DNA of 64,000 bases from Xylophilus sp. GW821-FHT01B05 (GCA_038961845.1 CP152408.1:4526001-4590000), one strand, 5' to 3'. Positions 22,167 through 32,816 are shown, counted from the stretch's first letter. Made by a program: numbers and translations. The notes: generated from the sequence alone by a model not told the origin.

Positions 22167-22898
22167 TCAGCACTTGATTCCAACATGCAAGGCGGCCACG
22201 CCGCCGGTCATGTTGTGATAGTCCACATGGCCAAAGCCGCTTTTCTGCATCAGCTGTTTGAGTTCTTGTTGACCTGGGTGCATGCGGATCGATTCGGCCA
22301 GGTAGCGGTAGCTGGCGTCATCGCCCGCCACCAGCTTGCCCAGCCGCGGCAGCACGCTGAAGGAGTACCAGTCATAGACCTTCTCCAGCGGCTTTGCCAC
22401 TTTTGAGAACTCCAGCACCAGCAGCTTGCCGCCGGGCTTGAGTACGCGACACATCTCGGCCAGCGCCTGGTCCTTGTGCGTCATGTTGCGCAGGCCAAAG
22501 GCCACGCTGACCAGATCGAAATGCTGGTCGGGAAAGGGAAGCTGCTCTGCATCGCAGACCGCCGTGGGCAGCACCACGCCCGCATCCAGCAGCCGGTTGC
22601 GGCCGGTGGAGAGCATGGCGGCGTTGATGTCGGTGTGCACCACACGGCCGCTGCGGCCGACTTTTTTGGAGAAGGCCAGGGCCAGGTCGCCAGTGCCACC
22701 AGCGATGTCGAGCACCTGCTGGCCTTCGCGCACGTTGGCCACCATGACGGTGTAGGCCTTCCACGCGCGGTGCAGGCCACCGGACATCAGATCGTTCATC
22801 ACGTCGTACTTGGGCGCAACCGAGTCGAAGACGCTGCGCACCTTGCGCGCTTTTTCCTGCTCTTCAACTGACTCAAATCCGAAATGCGTGGTGCTCAT
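22167..22898 (-). CDS. ubiE: Ubiquinone/menaquinone C-methyltransferase UbiE
   Basis: 243 residues. Class I SAM methyltransferase; motif [12 protein letters not shown], the UbiE signatures [17 protein letters not shown] and [20 protein letters not shown], and [14 protein letters not shown] near the C-terminus. Methylates the benzoquinol ring in ubiquinone synthesis. Start at MSTTHFGFE, 17 codons inside a longer frame whose upstream part has no family similarity. Confidence 0.96.
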   Translation of the reverse strand: MSTTHFGFESVEEQEKARKVRSVFDSVAPKYDVMNDLMSGGLHRAWKAYTVMVANVREGQQVLDIAGGTGDLALAFSKKVGRSGRVVHTDINAAMLSTGRNRLLDAGVVLPTAVCDAEQLPFPDQHFDLVSVAFGLRNMTHKDQALAEMCRVLKPGGKLLVLEFSKVAKPLEKVYDWYSFSVLPRLGKLVAGDDASYRYLAESIRMHPGQQELKQLMQKSGFGHVDYHNMTGGVAALHVGIKC

Positions 22899-22982
22899 AG
22901 ATGCGATGCTAGGAGGGAAAGGGTGAACCGTAGGCGAGAGCCCCGCCATGCCGACGGGGCATCGCGGGTAGTATTTTTAAAA

Positions 22983-23038
22983 GAAAAACCGCCAAAACCC
23001 AGGCTGTACGCCGGCTATTAGCTATATATTTTATAGCA
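22983..23038. repeat. Dispersed element, family A (variant copy)
   Basis: AT-rich stretch in the ubiE/DUF971 gap with AAAACCCAGGCTG followed by a TAGCTATATATTTTATAGC inverted repeat. Same order of a CCCAGG word and a TAGCTAT palindrome as the clearer copies, but a distinct subtype. Confidence 0.5.
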
Positions 23039-23086
23039 ACCAGATGTTGCAAGCGGGCCTGCTGCGCGCACGCGGTGTGCCGCAAT

Positions 23087-23509
23087 TCAGCCGTGGCTGC
23101 TGCAGCCCGCACCGCCGCGCTGCGGCATGGGCGCATCGCGATCCACACCGGCGGCGGCCAGACGCGCCTCGTAGCCGGCCCAACGCTCGGCCTGCTGCGC
23201 GCCCAGCTCATAGAGGTAGGCCCAGGTGTAGATGCCGGTGCTGTGGCCGTCGCTGAAGGTGGGCTGGACCGCGTAGTTACCGACCGGCTCCAGCGCGGTA
23301 ATGCCGACCTCGCGCTTGCCGGTCTGCAGCGTCTCCTGGCCCGGCCCGTGGCCCTGCACTTCGGCCGAGGGCGAGAACACGCGCAGCAGCTCGAACGGCA
23401 GCCGGAAGTGCGCGCCATCAGAGAAGACCACCTCCAGCACGCGCGACGCGCCGTGCAAAGTGATGGCTTCTGGCGTGGCGCCGCCTGCAGTCAATCCGGC
23501 CATGTGCAT
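23087..23509 (-). CDS. DUF971 domain protein
   Basis: 140 residues (134 if started at the second Met of MHMAGL). DUF971, related to the N-terminal domain of gamma-butyrobetaine hydroxylase: LHGASRVLEVVFSDG, LPFELLRVFSPSAEVQGHG and YAVQPTFSDGHSTGIYTWAY. Function is unknown, but the gene is a constant neighbour of ubiE in Burkholderiales. 24 nt past the HIT gene start, probably in the same transcript. Confidence 0.85.
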   Translation of the reverse strand: MHMAGLTAGGATPEAITLHGASRVLEVVFSDGAHFRLPFELLRVFSPSAEVQGHGPGQETLQTGKREVGITALEPVGNYAVQPTFSDGHSTGIYTWAYLYELGAQQAERWAGYEARLAAAGVDRDAPMPQRGGAGCSSHG

Positions 23510-23533
23510 GCTCCCGTCAAGACAAAGGGCTGA

Positions 23534-23971
23534 TCATGCCCCGACAGCCTGCGCTGCCGACAGGCGCGCCGCGATGGCGGCATCGACCGCAGGCAGGCGC
23601 CGTGCCAACGCGGCCTCGTGCGCCGTGTCGCGTGGCCGCACCGGCGGCGCCCAGACGGAGCCAGGGAAATGGCTGTCGTCCTCAAAGCGCGCAATGATGT
23701 GCCAGTGCAGATGCGGCACCAGGTTGCCCAGCGCCGCCAGATTGACCTTGGCCGGCCGCAGCTCGCGGCGCAGCACCTGCTCAACTGCGGCCACCGCTTC
23801 CATGCAGAGGAAGCGGTCTTCCACCGACAGGTCAGAGAACTCGGCCACGTGCTCCTGCCAGACCAGCCGGTAAAAGGCCGGGAAGCCGAACTCATCGGCC
23901 CGGATCACACGGAACTTGGGACCGCTCCAGACCAGCGTGCCGCCGTGGCCTTCGCACAGCGGGCAACTCAT
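23534..23971 (-). CDS. HIT family protein
   Basis: 145 residues. Histidine-triad nucleotide hydrolase/transferase fold with the motif [10 protein letters not shown] (three alternating His) near residue 88 and the N-terminal Cys pair CPLCEG that may bind zinc. Substrates in this family are nucleotide phosphoramidates or dinucleotides. Start overlaps the stop of the large oxidoreductase gene by 4 nt. Confidence 0.9.
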   Translation of the reverse strand: MSCPLCEGHGGTLVWSGPKFRVIRADEFGFPAFYRLVWQEHVAEFSDLSVEDRFLCMEAVAAVEQVLRRELRPAKVNLAALGNLVPHLHWHIIARFEDDSHFPGSVWAPPVRPRDTAHEAALARRLPAVDAAIAARLSAAQAVGA

Positions 23972-26900
23972 ACCAGCACCCGCTCAATGCCGCCCTGGTT
24001 GGCGGCTGCCACGTACTGCGGCATCCATTCTTCGCCCAGGATCTGGCGCGCCATCTCGACCACGATGTAATCGGCTTCTAGCAAGCCGTTGTTCAGGTCG
24101 TTGCCGTAGCGGGTCAGGCCTTGCAGGCAGCTTGGGCAACTGGTGAGGATCTTGACGTTGGACTCGGCCGGCAGATCAGCCTTGATGCGCAAGGCGGCTT
24201 CGTCCTTCTTCAGCTCCTCTTCCTTGCGGAAGCGGATCTGGGTCGAGATGTCGGGCCGGGTCACACCCAGCGTGCCGGATTCGCCGCAGCAGCGCTCGCT
24301 CTTGAGCACGTTGTCGCCCACCAGGGCCTTCACGGTCTTCATCGGGTCCTGCAGCTTCATGGGCGTGTGGCAGGGATCGTGGTACAGGTAGGCGTCCTTG
24401 CCGGCCAGGGTGATGCCCTTTTCCAGCAAATATTCGTGGATGTCGATGATGCGGCAGCCCGGGAATATCTTGTCGAACTCATAGCCCTGCAACTGGTCGT
24501 AGCAGGTGCCGCAGCTCACCACCACGGTCTTGATGTCCAGGTAGTTGAGCGTGTTGGCTACGCGGTGGAACAGCACTCGGTTGTCGGTGATGATCTTGTC
24601 GGCCGCATCGAACTGGCCGCTGCCCTTTTGCGGGTAGCCGCAGCACAGGTAGCCCGGCGGCAGCACGGTCTGCACGCCCGCATGCCAGAGCATGGCCTGC
24701 GTGGCCAGCCCAACCTGGCTGAACAGGCGCTCGGAGCCGCAGCCGGGGAAATAGAACACCGCCTCGGTCTCGGCCGTGGTGGCCTGCGGGTTGCGGATGA
24801 TGGGGACGTAGTCGCGGTCCTCGATATCCAGCAGCGCACGCGCCGTCTTCTTGGGCAGGCCGCCCGGCATCTTCTTGTTGATGAAGTGGATCACCTGCTC
24901 TTTCAGCGGAGCCTTGCCCACCGTGGCCGGTGGGTGCGCGGTCTGCTTGCGAGCCAGGCTGCCCAGCAGCTTGTTGGCGGCGCGCTGGGCCTTGAAGCCC
25001 ACGCCCACCATGGCGCCGCGCATGAACTTGATGGTCTCGGGGTTGGTCGCGTTCAGGAAGAACATGGCCGCGGCATTGCCGGGGCGGAAAGTCTTCTGGC
25101 CCATCTTGCGCAGCAGGTTGCGCATGTTCATGGACACGTCGCCGAAGTCGATCTTCACCGGGCAGGGCGACAGGCACTTGTGGCAGACCGTGCAGTGGTC
25201 GGCCACGTCCTCGAACTCCTGCCAGTGCTTGATGCTGACGCCGCGCCGGGTCTGTTCCTCATACAGGAAGGCCTCGACCAGCAGCGAGGTCGCCAGGATC
25301 TTGTTGCGCGGGCTGTAGAGCAGGTTGGCGCGCGGCACGTGCGTGGCGCACACCGGCTTGCACTTGCCGCAGCGCAGGCAGTCCTTGACCGAGTCGGCGA
25401 TGGCGCCGATGTCGCTCTGCTGCATGATCAGCGACTCGTGGCCCATGAGCCCGAAGCTGGGCGTGTAGGCATGGCTCAGGTCGGCATGGCGTGCACCTAC
25501 GGCACTGTTGCGCAGCAGCTTGCCCTTGTTGAAGCGGCCTTCCGGGTCGACCCGGGCCTTGTAGTCAGTGAAGGGCTGCAGCTCTTCGTCGGTGAGGAAT
25601 TCGAGCTTGGTGATGCCAATGCCGTGCTCGCCCGAGATCACGCCATCCAGGCTGCGCGCCAGCACCATGATGCGGGCCACCGCCTCGTGCGCGGTCTGCA
25701 GCATGTCGTAGTCGTCGCTGTTGACCGGCAGGTTGGTGTGCACATTGCCGTCGCCGGCGTGCATGTGCAGCGCCACCCAGACGCGGCCCTTGAGCACGCG
25801 CTGGTGGATGGCATTGACCTCGTCCAGCAACGGCAAAAATTCACCCCCGCCAAAGATCTTCTGCAGCGGCTGGCGGATCTGTACCTTCCAGCTCGCGCGC
25901 AGGCTGTGGTCCTGCAACTGCGGGAACAGCGCCTCCACGTCCTGCAGCCAGCCGGCCCATTGCGCCCGCACTTCCTGCAGCAGCGCCACGGCCTGGGCCA
26001 CGCGGTCTTCCAGCAGCTCGGCCGAGGGAATGTCGTTGGCGTCGTCGCTCTTGCCCAACGGCAGCTTGCCGCGCGCGAAGAAGTCTTCCAGCGCGTCGCA
26101 GAGCTTCAACTTGTTGCGCAGGCTCAGCTCGATGTTGATGCGCTCGATACCGTCGGTGTACTCGGCCATGCGCGGCAGCGGGATCACCACGTCTTCATTG
26201 ATCTTGAAGGCGTTGGTGTGCTTGCTGATGGCGGCCGTGCGCTTGCGGTCCAGCCAGAACTTCTTGCGCGCCTCGGGGCTGATGGCGATGAAGCCTTCGC
26301 CGCTGCGCGAGTTGGCGATGCGCACCACCTCGGAGGTGGCGCGCGCCACGTCGTCGGCGTTGTCGCCACTGATGTCGCCAAACAGCACCATCTTCGGCAA
26401 GCCACCGTGCTTCTTCGACTTGGTGGCGTAGCCAACCGCCTTCAGGTAGCGGTCGTCCAGATGCTCCAGGCCGGCCAGCAGCACGCCCGAGCGCTTCTGC
26501 TCGGCGAACATGAAGTCCTTGATCTCGACGATGCTGGGCACTGCGTCCTTGGCATTGCCAAAGAACTCCAGGCACACCGTGCGGGTGTGCTGCGGCATGC
26601 GGTGCACGATCCAGCGGCCACTGGTGATCAGGCCATCGCAGCCTTCCTTCTGGATGCCGGGCAGGCCCGACAGGAACTTGTCGGTCACGTCCTTGCCCAG
26701 GCCTTCCTTGCGGAAAGTCTTGCCGGGGATGTCCAGGCGCTCGGTGCGGATCGGCGTCTTGCCGTCGGCCTCGAAGTAGCGCAGCTCGAAGCTGGCCATT
26801 TCGGCGTCATGGATCTTGCCCAGGTTGTGGCCGATGCGGGTGACTTCCAGCCACTGCGCATCAGGCGTGACCATGCGCCAGGACGCCAGGTTGTCCAGCG

Positions 26901-27834
26901 CCGTGCCCCACAGCACAGCCTTCTTGCCGCCGGCGTTCATGGCGATGTTGCCGCCCACGCAAGAGGCTTCGGCCGAGGTCGGGTCGACCGCAAACACAAA
27001 GCCCGCGCGCTCGGCCGCGTCGGCCACGCGCTGGGTGACCACGCCGGCCTCGGTCCAGATGGTGGGTACGGGCTGGTCCAGGCCGGGCAGCGAGACCATC
27101 TCGACCTCGGTCATGGCCTCCAGCTTTTCGGTGTTGATGACCGCGCTCTTCCAGGTCAGCGGGATCGCGCCGCCGGTATAGCCGGTGCCGCCGCCGCGCG
27201 GGATGATGGTCAGGCCCAGCTCGATGCAGCCCTTGACCATGCCGGCCATTTCAGCCTCGGTGTCGGGACAGAGCACGACAAAGGGATATTCCACGCGCCA
27301 GTCGGTGGCGTCGGTGACGTGGGCCACGCGCGACAGCCCGTCGAACTTGATGTTGTCCTTGGCCGTGAGCCGGCCCAGGCTGCGCTGCGCCTGACGGCGC
27401 AGATCGGCCACGGCTGCAAATTCCGCATCAAAGCTGCGGATGGCGCCCTCGACCAAGCCCAGCAGCTCCACCACCACAGCATCGCGCTGCGCGTCGGCGC
27501 CCGGCGTGCGGCGCTTGCCGACCTCGGCCAGACGGTGCCGCAACGCATCCACCAACTGGCGCCGGCGCTTGGGGTTGTCCAGCAGGTCGTCCTGCAGGTA
27601 GGGATTGCGCTGCACCACCCAGATGTCGCCCAGCACCTCATACAGCATGCGGGCGGATCGCCCGGTCTGCCGCTCGCCGCGCAACTGCAGCAGCACCTCC
27701 CAGGCGCGCTCGCCCAGCAGGCGAATCACGATCTCGCGGTCGGAAAACGAGGTGTAGTTGTAGGGGATCTCGCGCAGTCGCGCAGGCCCTTCGGCCTGTG
27801 ACAACAGCGCCGCCAGGGCAGTGGGAGCATTCAT
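23968..27834 (-). CDS. FAD-linked oxidoreductase with 4Fe-4S and CCG domains (DUF3683)
   Basis: 1288 residues. Order: N-terminal DUF3683-type region (about 1-170), FAD-binding PCMH domain (about 180-370; [20 protein letters not shown]), FAD-oxidase C-terminal domain with [15 protein letters not shown] and GEHGIG near 690-745, two 4Fe-4S motifs ([11 protein letters not shown] and [13 protein letters not shown]), then two cysteine-rich CCG regions ([20 protein letters not shown]). This is the architecture of D-2-hydroxyacid (lactate/glycolate-type) dehydrogenases that pass electrons to quinone. The exact substrate is not known. Coupled to the HIT gene. Confidence 0.9.
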   Translation of the reverse strand: MNAPTALAALLSQAEGPARLREIPYNYTSFSDREIVIRLLGERAWEVLLQLRGERQTGRSARMLYEVLGDIWVVQRNPYLQDDLLDNPKRRRQLVDALRHRLAEVGKRRTPGADAQRDAVVVELLGLVEGAIRSFDAEFAAVADLRRQAQRSLGRLTAKDNIKFDGLSRVAHVTDATDWRVEYPFVVLCPDTEAEMAGMVKGCIELGLTIIPRGGGTGYTGGAIPLTWKSAVINTEKLEAMTEVEMVSLPGLDQPVPTIWTEAGVVTQRVADAAERAGFVFAVDPTSAEASCVGGNIAMNAGGKKAVLWGTALDNLASWRMVTPDAQWLEVTRIGHNLGKIHDAEMASFELRYFEADGKTPIRTERLDIPGKTFRKEGLGKDVTDKFLSGLPGIQKEGCDGLITSGRWIVHRMPQHTRTVCLEFFGNAKDAVPSIVEIKDFMFAEQKRSGVLLAGLEHLDDRYLKAVGYATKSKKHGGLPKMVLFGDISGDNADDVARATSEVVRIANSRSGEGFIAISPEARKKFWLDRKRTAAISKHTNAFKINEDVVIPLPRMAEYTDGIERINIELSLRNKLKLCDALEDFFARGKLPLGKSDDANDIPSAELLEDRVAQAVALLQEVRAQWAGWLQDVEALFPQLQDHSLRASWKVQIRQPLQKIFGGGEFLPLLDEVNAIHQRVLKGRVWVALHMHAGDGNVHTNLPVNSDDYDMLQTAHEAVARIMVLARSLDGVISGEHGIGITKLEFLTDEELQPFTDYKARVDPEGRFNKGKLLRNSAVGARHADLSHAYTPSFGLMGHESLIMQQSDIGAIADSVKDCLRCGKCKPVCATHVPRANLLYSPRNKILATSLLVEAFLYEEQTRRGVSIKHWQEFEDVADHCTVCHKCLSPCPVKIDFGDVSMNMRNLLRKMGQKTFRPGNAAAMFFLNATNPETIKFMRGAMVGVGFKAQRAANKLLGSLARKQTAHPPATVGKAPLKEQVIHFINKKMPGGLPKKTARALLDIEDRDYVPIIRNPQATTAETEAVFYFPGCGSERLFSQVGLATQAMLWHAGVQTVLPPGYLCCGYPQKGSGQFDAADKIITDNRVLFHRVANTLNYLDIKTVVVSCGTCYDQLQGYEFDKIFPGCRIIDIHEYLLEKGITLAGKDAYLYHDPCHTPMKLQDPMKTVKALVGDNVLKSERCCGESGTLGVTRPDISTQIRFRKEEELKKDEAALRIKADLPAESNVKILTSCPSCLQGLTRYGNDLNNGLLEADYIVVEMARQILGEEWMPQYVAAANQGGIERVLV

Positions 27835-27975
27835 CGGGGGATTACCTGGGGTGGGCGCAGCATGCGCCCATGGGCCTCGGGAGCGGGATTTTAACGGTTC
27901 GGCCGGGTAGACGCAGGCGGAACCATCTGGTAGACGCCCGTGCCCCGGCAGACGCCGAAAACCGCCCCCTTTGCG

Positions 27976-29904
27976 TCAGTGGCGTGAGCGTGGCGCCTCG
28001 GCGGTCTCAGCCGTGGCCGAGGCACGCCATATCTCCTCGAACGCCTGCTGGACGTCGAGCGCAAAGCGCGCTCCGTCAAACAGCGGCGATGCGCAGACCC
28101 TTTCCCGCATGCCGGCGCGCAGGGCAATAAGTGCAGGCAGATCCAGCGCCAAAGCAACGGCTCGCTCCTCGTACTGAGCCAGATCGTCCACCACCCACTG
28201 GGACAGTCCCGCCGCCGCCATGAGGCCCGCCCCCTGGCGGGACACCATGCTGTGCCCACGCAAAGTCAGGGTCGGGACGCCCATCCAGAGGGCCTCGCAT
28301 GTGGTGGTTCCACCTGGGAATGGAAAGGTGTCCAGCACCAGGTCAACGTGGCGATAGGCTTCGAGATAGCCAATCCGGTCCTGGCCTGCGCTCAAATTCA
28401 GTTGCGCTGGCGGCAAGCCCAGCGCTGACCACCGCTCCCGCATGGCGGCACAAGCGCCGGCATCGGCAAAGGTCGCATGCTGCCAGCGCAAACGCGCGGT
28501 TGGCACCCTCGCCATGATGCGAGCCCAGGTCTGCAGTACGAGATCGCTCACTTTGGACAAGGGCTGAAAGCACCCATAGGTCACATGGCCGGCGGTCTCG
28601 GCCGGCGAAGGCGCTGCCTCGACCGCCGTCAACGGTGGGGAGAAGCAGAGCCGGGTATGCGGCAGCCGGTGCACGCGCTCCGTGAAATGCCACTCATCCT
28701 CGGCCGGCACGCTGACGGGGTCTGCCAGTACCACGTCCATCTCCGGCAGCCCAGTCGTGGCGAAATATCCTAGCCACGCGACCTGTACCGGAGCCGGCTT
28801 ATAGGCAAAAACCGGAAGCCTTCCATGGCCGCTGTGCCCCGTGAGATCGACCAGAATATGTATGCCGTCCTCATGGATCCGGCGCGCAGCCAGGACATCG
28901 TCACCTGCGGGCAGGAGTTGCCACGATGCCATGGAAGACCGCAACTCGCGCGTGTAGTCATCCTCGAAAGGCATGGTTGCGTAGCCATGACACTCCACGC
29001 GCGCCGGGTCGAGGTGCCTCAGCCACGCGAGCAGGAAGAAAGTGACCGGATGATTCCTGAAGTCGCCTGAGACAAATCCCACGCGCAGCGGCCCCCGCAA
29101 GGGCACGCCGGCCGAGACAGCCCAGTGTCGATAGCGCGAAGCGGCTGCCGTGGCCGACACCATCTGGCCGTAGCTGCGAGCCAGTGCTAAAGCCTCTGCG
29201 CGCGCCAATGGGCCGTACTCCAGCACGAACAGCAGATTGCCGAGATACAGCGGATTTTCCGGCGCACAGCGAACGGCTTCGTGCGCCGCCGCCACGGCGG
29301 CGTCCCAATTCCCCAGGCGCAACTCGGCATAGCTAAGCGAGGATGCCGCCTCGGCGCTATCCGCCTGCAGTGCCAGGGAATGGCGCAGCAACTCCCGGCC
29401 CTGCAGCAACCGGTGTTGCAGCAACTGGGCATGGCCGAGACGACGAAGCAGGTCTGGATTCTGCGGCTCCACGCGTGCAAGCTGCTGCAGGTGGAGTTCG
29501 GCTTCGCGCCCTCTTTCGAGGTCAAGCAGCATCAGGCCGTAGTTGTAGTGCGCATTCAGGTGGTGTGCATCCAGGCGCAAGGCGGCTTGGTAACTCTCCT
29601 CCGCCTCGGCCCATTGCCCCAACGCGTACTGGATGTTGCCAAGGTTGCTGAACAACTCAGCCTTCGGCGGCATCACCGCCACCGCCTGCAGTTGGGCGCG
29701 CAGCGCATCCTGCAGCCGCTTGGCCGCTTTGTGTGCCGCAGCCGACAGCATCCAGCCCAGGCCGTGTTGCGGATAGCGACCTGTGAATGCCTCAGCCAAA
29801 GGGAGCATCTGCTCCAGTTGCCCGGCCCGGAACAGCGCCACCATCGCCTCGACTTCGCTGGCAGAAGGGGGCGCCGCGGCGCTCACAAACAGCCTCCGGG
29901 CCAA
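27976..29904 (-). CDS. TPR / O-GlcNAc transferase-like protein (SPINDLY family)
   Basis: 642 residues. TPR repeats (about 10-260; LFSNLGNIQYALGQWAEAEE) lead into an OGT-type GT41 catalytic region: VGFVSGDFRNHPVTFF, VQVAWLGYFATTGLPEMD and FPFPGGTTTCEALWMGVPTL. Such bacterial proteins transfer sugars (GlcNAc, fucose or others) to proteins; acceptor unknown here. It starts 11 nt after the serA stop and is followed by the large oxidoreductase. Its base composition appears a little less GC-rich than the genes on either side, by eye. Confidence 0.88.
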   Translation of the reverse strand: MARRLFVSAAAPPSASEVEAMVALFRAGQLEQMLPLAEAFTGRYPQHGLGWMLSAAAHKAAKRLQDALRAQLQAVAVMPPKAELFSNLGNIQYALGQWAEAEESYQAALRLDAHHLNAHYNYGLMLLDLERGREAELHLQQLARVEPQNPDLLRRLGHAQLLQHRLLQGRELLRHSLALQADSAEAASSLSYAELRLGNWDAAVAAAHEAVRCAPENPLYLGNLLFVLEYGPLARAEALALARSYGQMVSATAAASRYRHWAVSAGVPLRGPLRVGFVSGDFRNHPVTFFLLAWLRHLDPARVECHGYATMPFEDDYTRELRSSMASWQLLPAGDDVLAARRIHEDGIHILVDLTGHSGHGRLPVFAYKPAPVQVAWLGYFATTGLPEMDVVLADPVSVPAEDEWHFTERVHRLPHTRLCFSPPLTAVEAAPSPAETAGHVTYGCFQPLSKVSDLVLQTWARIMARVPTARLRWQHATFADAGACAAMRERWSALGLPPAQLNLSAGQDRIGYLEAYRHVDLVLDTFPFPGGTTTCEALWMGVPTLTLRGHSMVSRQGAGLMAAAGLSQWVVDDLAQYEERAVALALDLPALIALRAGMRERVCASPLFDGARFALDVQQAFEEIWRASATAETAEAPRSRH

Positions 29905-29914
29905 GCACCAGGCA

Positions 29915-31144
29915 TCAGAACAGCACCCGGCTGCGGATGGTGCCCGGCACCTGCAGCAGCTTCTCCAGCGCCAGGTCGGACGAGGCCGCGTCGATGTCGG
30001 TCACGACATAGCCGACCTTGTCATTGGTCTGCAGGTACTGCGAGGCGATGTTGATGTTGTTGTCGGAGAAGATCTTGTTGATCTCCGACAGCACGCCCGG
30101 CACGTTGCGGTGGATGTGCAGCAGGCGGTGCTTGCCGCCATGGGCCGGCAGCGCCACTTCGGGGAAGTTGACGGACGAGGTCGAGGTACCGTTGTCGCTG
30201 TACTTGACCAGCTTCTCGGCCACTTCCAGGCCGATGTTGGCCTGCGCCTCCATGGTCGAGCCGCCGATGTGCGGCGTGAGGATGACGTTGTCCAGCCCGC
30301 GCAGGGGCGAGTTGAACTCTTCCTTGTTGCTGCCTGGCTCGACCGGGAACACGTCGATGGCCGCGCCCAGCAGCTTCTTCTCACGCAGTGCCTCGGCCAG
30401 GGCCTCGATCCGCACCACGGTGCCGCGCGAGGCATTGATCAGGATGCCGCCTGGCTTGATGGCGGCGATTTCTTCCTCGCCGATCATCCATTGCGTGGCT
30501 TGCGTCTCGGGCACGTGCAGGGTGACGATATCGCTCTGCGCCATCAGCTCTTTGAGCGAGTGGATCTGGCGCGCATTGCCCAGCGGCAGCTTGGTCACCA
30601 CGTCGAAGAAGGCGACCTTCATGCCCAGCGCCTCAGCCAGCACCGACAGCTGGGTGCCGATCGAGCCATAGCCGACGATGCCCAGCGTCTTGCCACGGAT
30701 CTCATAAGAGTTGATGGCCGACTTGAGCCAGCCGCCACGGTGCGCCAGCGCGTTCTTTTCGGGGATACCGCGCAGCAGCAGGATGGCCTCGGCCAGCACC
30801 AGTTCGGCCACTGAACGGGTATTGGAATACGGCGCGTTGAACACCGCCACGCCGCGCTCGCGCGCCGCGTTCAGGTCGACCTGGTTGGTGCCGATGCAGA
30901 AGCAGCCCACGGCCACCAGCTTGGGCGCATGGGCAAAGATGTCGGCGGTGAGCTGGGTCTGCGAGCGGATGCCGATGAAGTGCACATCGGCCAGCTTGGC
31001 CTTCAGTTCTTCACCCTGCAAAGCCTTGGGCAGGGTTTCTATCTGTGTGTAGCCTGCCTGGCGCAGCACCTCGCTGGCGGATGCGTGCACGCCCTCGAGC
31101 AACAGGAACTTGATCTTGCTTTTGTCCAGGGAGGTCTTGGTCAT
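29915..31144 (-). CDS. serA: D-3-phosphoglycerate dehydrogenase
   Basis: 409 residues, the length of E. coli SerA (410). NAD-binding GIVGYGSIGTQL near 155-166, catalytic Arg in NASRGTVVR, Glu and His in TPHIGGST, and a C-terminal ACT domain (from about 335; RNVPGVLSEINKIFSDNNIN) for serine feedback. Catalyses the first step of serine synthesis. Leads the minus-strand run; divergent from ugpB. Confidence 0.95.
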   Translation of the reverse strand: MTKTSLDKSKIKFLLLEGVHASASEVLRQAGYTQIETLPKALQGEELKAKLADVHFIGIRSQTQLTADIFAHAPKLVAVGCFCIGTNQVDLNAARERGVAVFNAPYSNTRSVAELVLAEAILLLRGIPEKNALAHRGGWLKSAINSYEIRGKTLGIVGYGSIGTQLSVLAEALGMKVAFFDVVTKLPLGNARQIHSLKELMAQSDIVTLHVPETQATQWMIGEEEIAAIKPGGILINASRGTVVRIEALAEALREKKLLGAAIDVFPVEPGSNKEEFNSPLRGLDNVILTPHIGGSTMEAQANIGLEVAEKLVKYSDNGTSTSSVNFPEVALPAHGGKHRLLHIHRNVPGVLSEINKIFSDNNINIASQYLQTNDKVGYVVTDIDAASSDLALEKLLQVPGTIRSRVLF

Positions 31145-31170
31145 GGTGAGTGAGCAGCAACCCGTTGATG

Positions 31171-31187
31171 GGTCACGTAAGGGTCAC
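31171..31187 (+). promoter_or_regulatory. 11-bp-spaced direct repeat GGTCAC, possible Pho-box-like site
   Basis: GGTCAC occurs twice with an 11-bp period (GGTCACGTAAGGGTCAC) in the serA/ugpB divergent region. PhoB boxes have the same periodicity with TGTCA words, and ugp genes are PhoB-controlled in E. coli. The words here differ from that consensus, and the site is closer to serA (27 bp from its ATG) than to ugpB (about 210 bp), so the assignment is tentative. Confidence 0.3.
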
Positions 31188-31326
31188 GGAAAACAGGGCG
31201 CAGATGCTAGCATGGTGCGTCGCAGCAAAGGCGCTGCGCGGGAATGCCCATCACGGCATAACGGTCCCCCAAAAATGGCACGGAAAGGGTTTCCCCGCTT
31301 TCTGTTTCGCCGACACTTTCACACAA

Positions 31327-31342
31327 TGACACGCACGTGTCA
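31327..31342. promoter_or_regulatory. Inverted repeat TGACAC-N4-GTGTCA upstream of ugpB
   Basis: Perfect 6-bp half-sites around a 4-bp spacer, about 57 bp before the ugpB start. Looks like an operator. A second, looser inverted repeat (CAGGTGC...GCACCTG) follows at about 31343-31370. The binding protein is unknown. Confidence 0.45.
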
Positions 31343-31398
31343 CAGGTGCAGTCAACGATGCCGCACCTGTCTGTCTTAATTCTTGAGGAGCTCCCTTT

Positions 31399-32709
31399 AT
31401 GAAGTTCATGCGCTTCGCCTCGGTTGCGGCGCTGGCCACGGCCATGGCCGCCCCAGCCCTTGCCCAGACCGAGATCCAATGGTGGCACTCCATGACCGCC
31501 GTCAACGGCGAGTGGGTCAATGACCTGGCCAAGCAGTTCAACGAGAGCCAGAAGGAATACAAGATCGTCCCGACCTTCAAAGGCACGTATGACGAATCGA
31601 TGACGGCCTCCATCGCCGCCTTCCGCGCCGGCAACGCGCCGCACATCCTGCAGGTGTTCGAAGTGGGCACCGCCACCATGATGGCCAGCAAGGGCGCCAT
31701 CATTCCCGTGGGCCAGGTCATGAAGGACGCGGGCGAGAAGTTCGACCCCAGCGCCTACATCCCCGCCGTGGCCGGCTACTACACCGCCCCCAACGGCCAG
31801 ATGCTGAGCTTCCCCTTCAACAGCTCGACCACCATCTTCTATTTCAACAAGGACGCCTTCAAGGCGGCCGGCCTGCCCACCGACAAGGCACCCTCGACCT
31901 GGCCTGAAGTGGTGGCCGCGGCCGCCAAGCTCAAGGCGAGCGGCCACAAGTGCCCGTTCACCACCGCCTGGCAGAACTGGACCCAGCTCGAGAGCTTCTC
32001 GGCCTGGCACAACGTGGAGTTCGCCAGCAAGGCCAACGGCCTGCAGGGCCTGGACGCACGCCTGAAGGTCGACTCGCCGCTGCACCAGCGCCACATCGAG
32101 AACCTGGCCAGCATGGCCAAGCAGGGCCTGTTCATCTACAAGGGCCGCGGCAACGTGCCCGAGGCCTCGTTCGTGTCGGGCGAGTGCGCCATGATCAACA
32201 CCTCGTCCGGCTTCTATGGCAACGTGGCCAAGAACGCCAAGTTCGCCTACGGCCTGGCGCCCCTGCCCTACTACCCGGACGTGCCCGGCGCACCGCAGAA
32301 CACCGTGATCGGCGGCGCCAGCCTGTGGGTCATGTCGGGCAAGAAGGCCGCCGAGTACAAGGGCGTGGCCAAGTTCTTCAGTTTCATCTCGACGCCTGAA
32401 GTGCAGTCTGCCAGCCACAAGCGCACGGGCTACCTGCCTGTGACCACGGCCTCGTACAAGCTCACCGAAGACTCGGGCTTCTACAAGCAGAACCCCGGCA
32501 CCGACGTGGCCGTGACGCAGATGATCCGCAAGGTCACCGACAAGAGCCGCGGCATCCGCCTGGGCAATTACGTGCAGATCCGCGCCATCGAGGACGAAGA
32601 GCTCGAACAGGTCTGGAACGGCAAGAAGACGGCCAAGGAAGCCCTGGACGCCATCGTGGCCCGTGGCAACGAACAACTGGAACGCTTCCAGAAGGCAAAC
32701 AAGAACTGA
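31399..32709 (+). CDS. ugpB: sn-Glycerol-3-phosphate ABC transporter, periplasmic binding protein
   Basis: 436 residues. Signal peptide FMRFASVAALATAMAAPALA with cleavage after AQA-like site; mature protein starts TEIQWWHSMTAVNGEWV, the UgpB hallmark, with family blocks FVSGECAMINTSSGFYGN and KRTGYLPVT. Captures glycerol-3-phosphate or glycerophosphodiesters. GAGGAG lies 9 nt upstream of the ATG. First gene of ugpB-A-E-C, VOC, ugpQ. Confidence 0.94.
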   Translation: MKFMRFASVAALATAMAAPALAQTEIQWWHSMTAVNGEWVNDLAKQFNESQKEYKIVPTFKGTYDESMTASIAAFRAGNAPHILQVFEVGTATMMASKGAIIPVGQVMKDAGEKFDPSAYIPAVAGYYTAPNGQMLSFPFNSSTTIFYFNKDAFKAAGLPTDKAPSTWPEVVAAAAKLKASGHKCPFTTAWQNWTQLESFSAWHNVEFASKANGLQGLDARLKVDSPLHQRHIENLASMAKQGLFIYKGRGNVPEASFVSGECAMINTSSGFYGNVAKNAKFAYGLAPLPYYPDVPGAPQNTVIGGASLWVMSGKKAAEYKGVAKFFSFISTPEVQSASHKRTGYLPVTTASYKLTEDSGFYKQNPGTDVAVTQMIRKVTDKSRGIRLGNYVQIRAIEDEELEQVWNGKKTAKEALDAIVARGNEQLERFQKANKN

Positions 32710-32755
32710 CGATTGAAGCTCGGGCCTGCGTGTCCGGCTAATATCGCCCGCCCAC

Positions 32756-32779
32756 GCTCACTCTTGTAGAAGAGTGAGC
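32756..32779 (+). promoter_or_regulatory. Intercistronic stem-loop between ugpB and ugpA
   Basis: Perfect 10-bp stem GCTCACTCTT/AAGAGTGAGC with a 4-nt loop, followed by CCGGCGGGATTTTT. Such hairpins after a binding-protein gene commonly stabilise the upstream message or attenuate read-through, giving more binding protein than permease. The T-run is offset, so a partial terminator is possible. Confidence 0.65.
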
Positions 32780-32816
32780 CCGGCGGGATTTTTATGTAGA
32801 GGGGTTCGAGGGGTTC

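Noticed and set aside
24121..27801. 1226-codon open frame on the plus strand
   Set aside because: It is the antisense shadow of the large FAD/Fe-S oxidoreductase; GC-rich codon use leaves the opposite frame free of stops. The protein has the typical His/Gln/Ala/Val-rich shadow composition.
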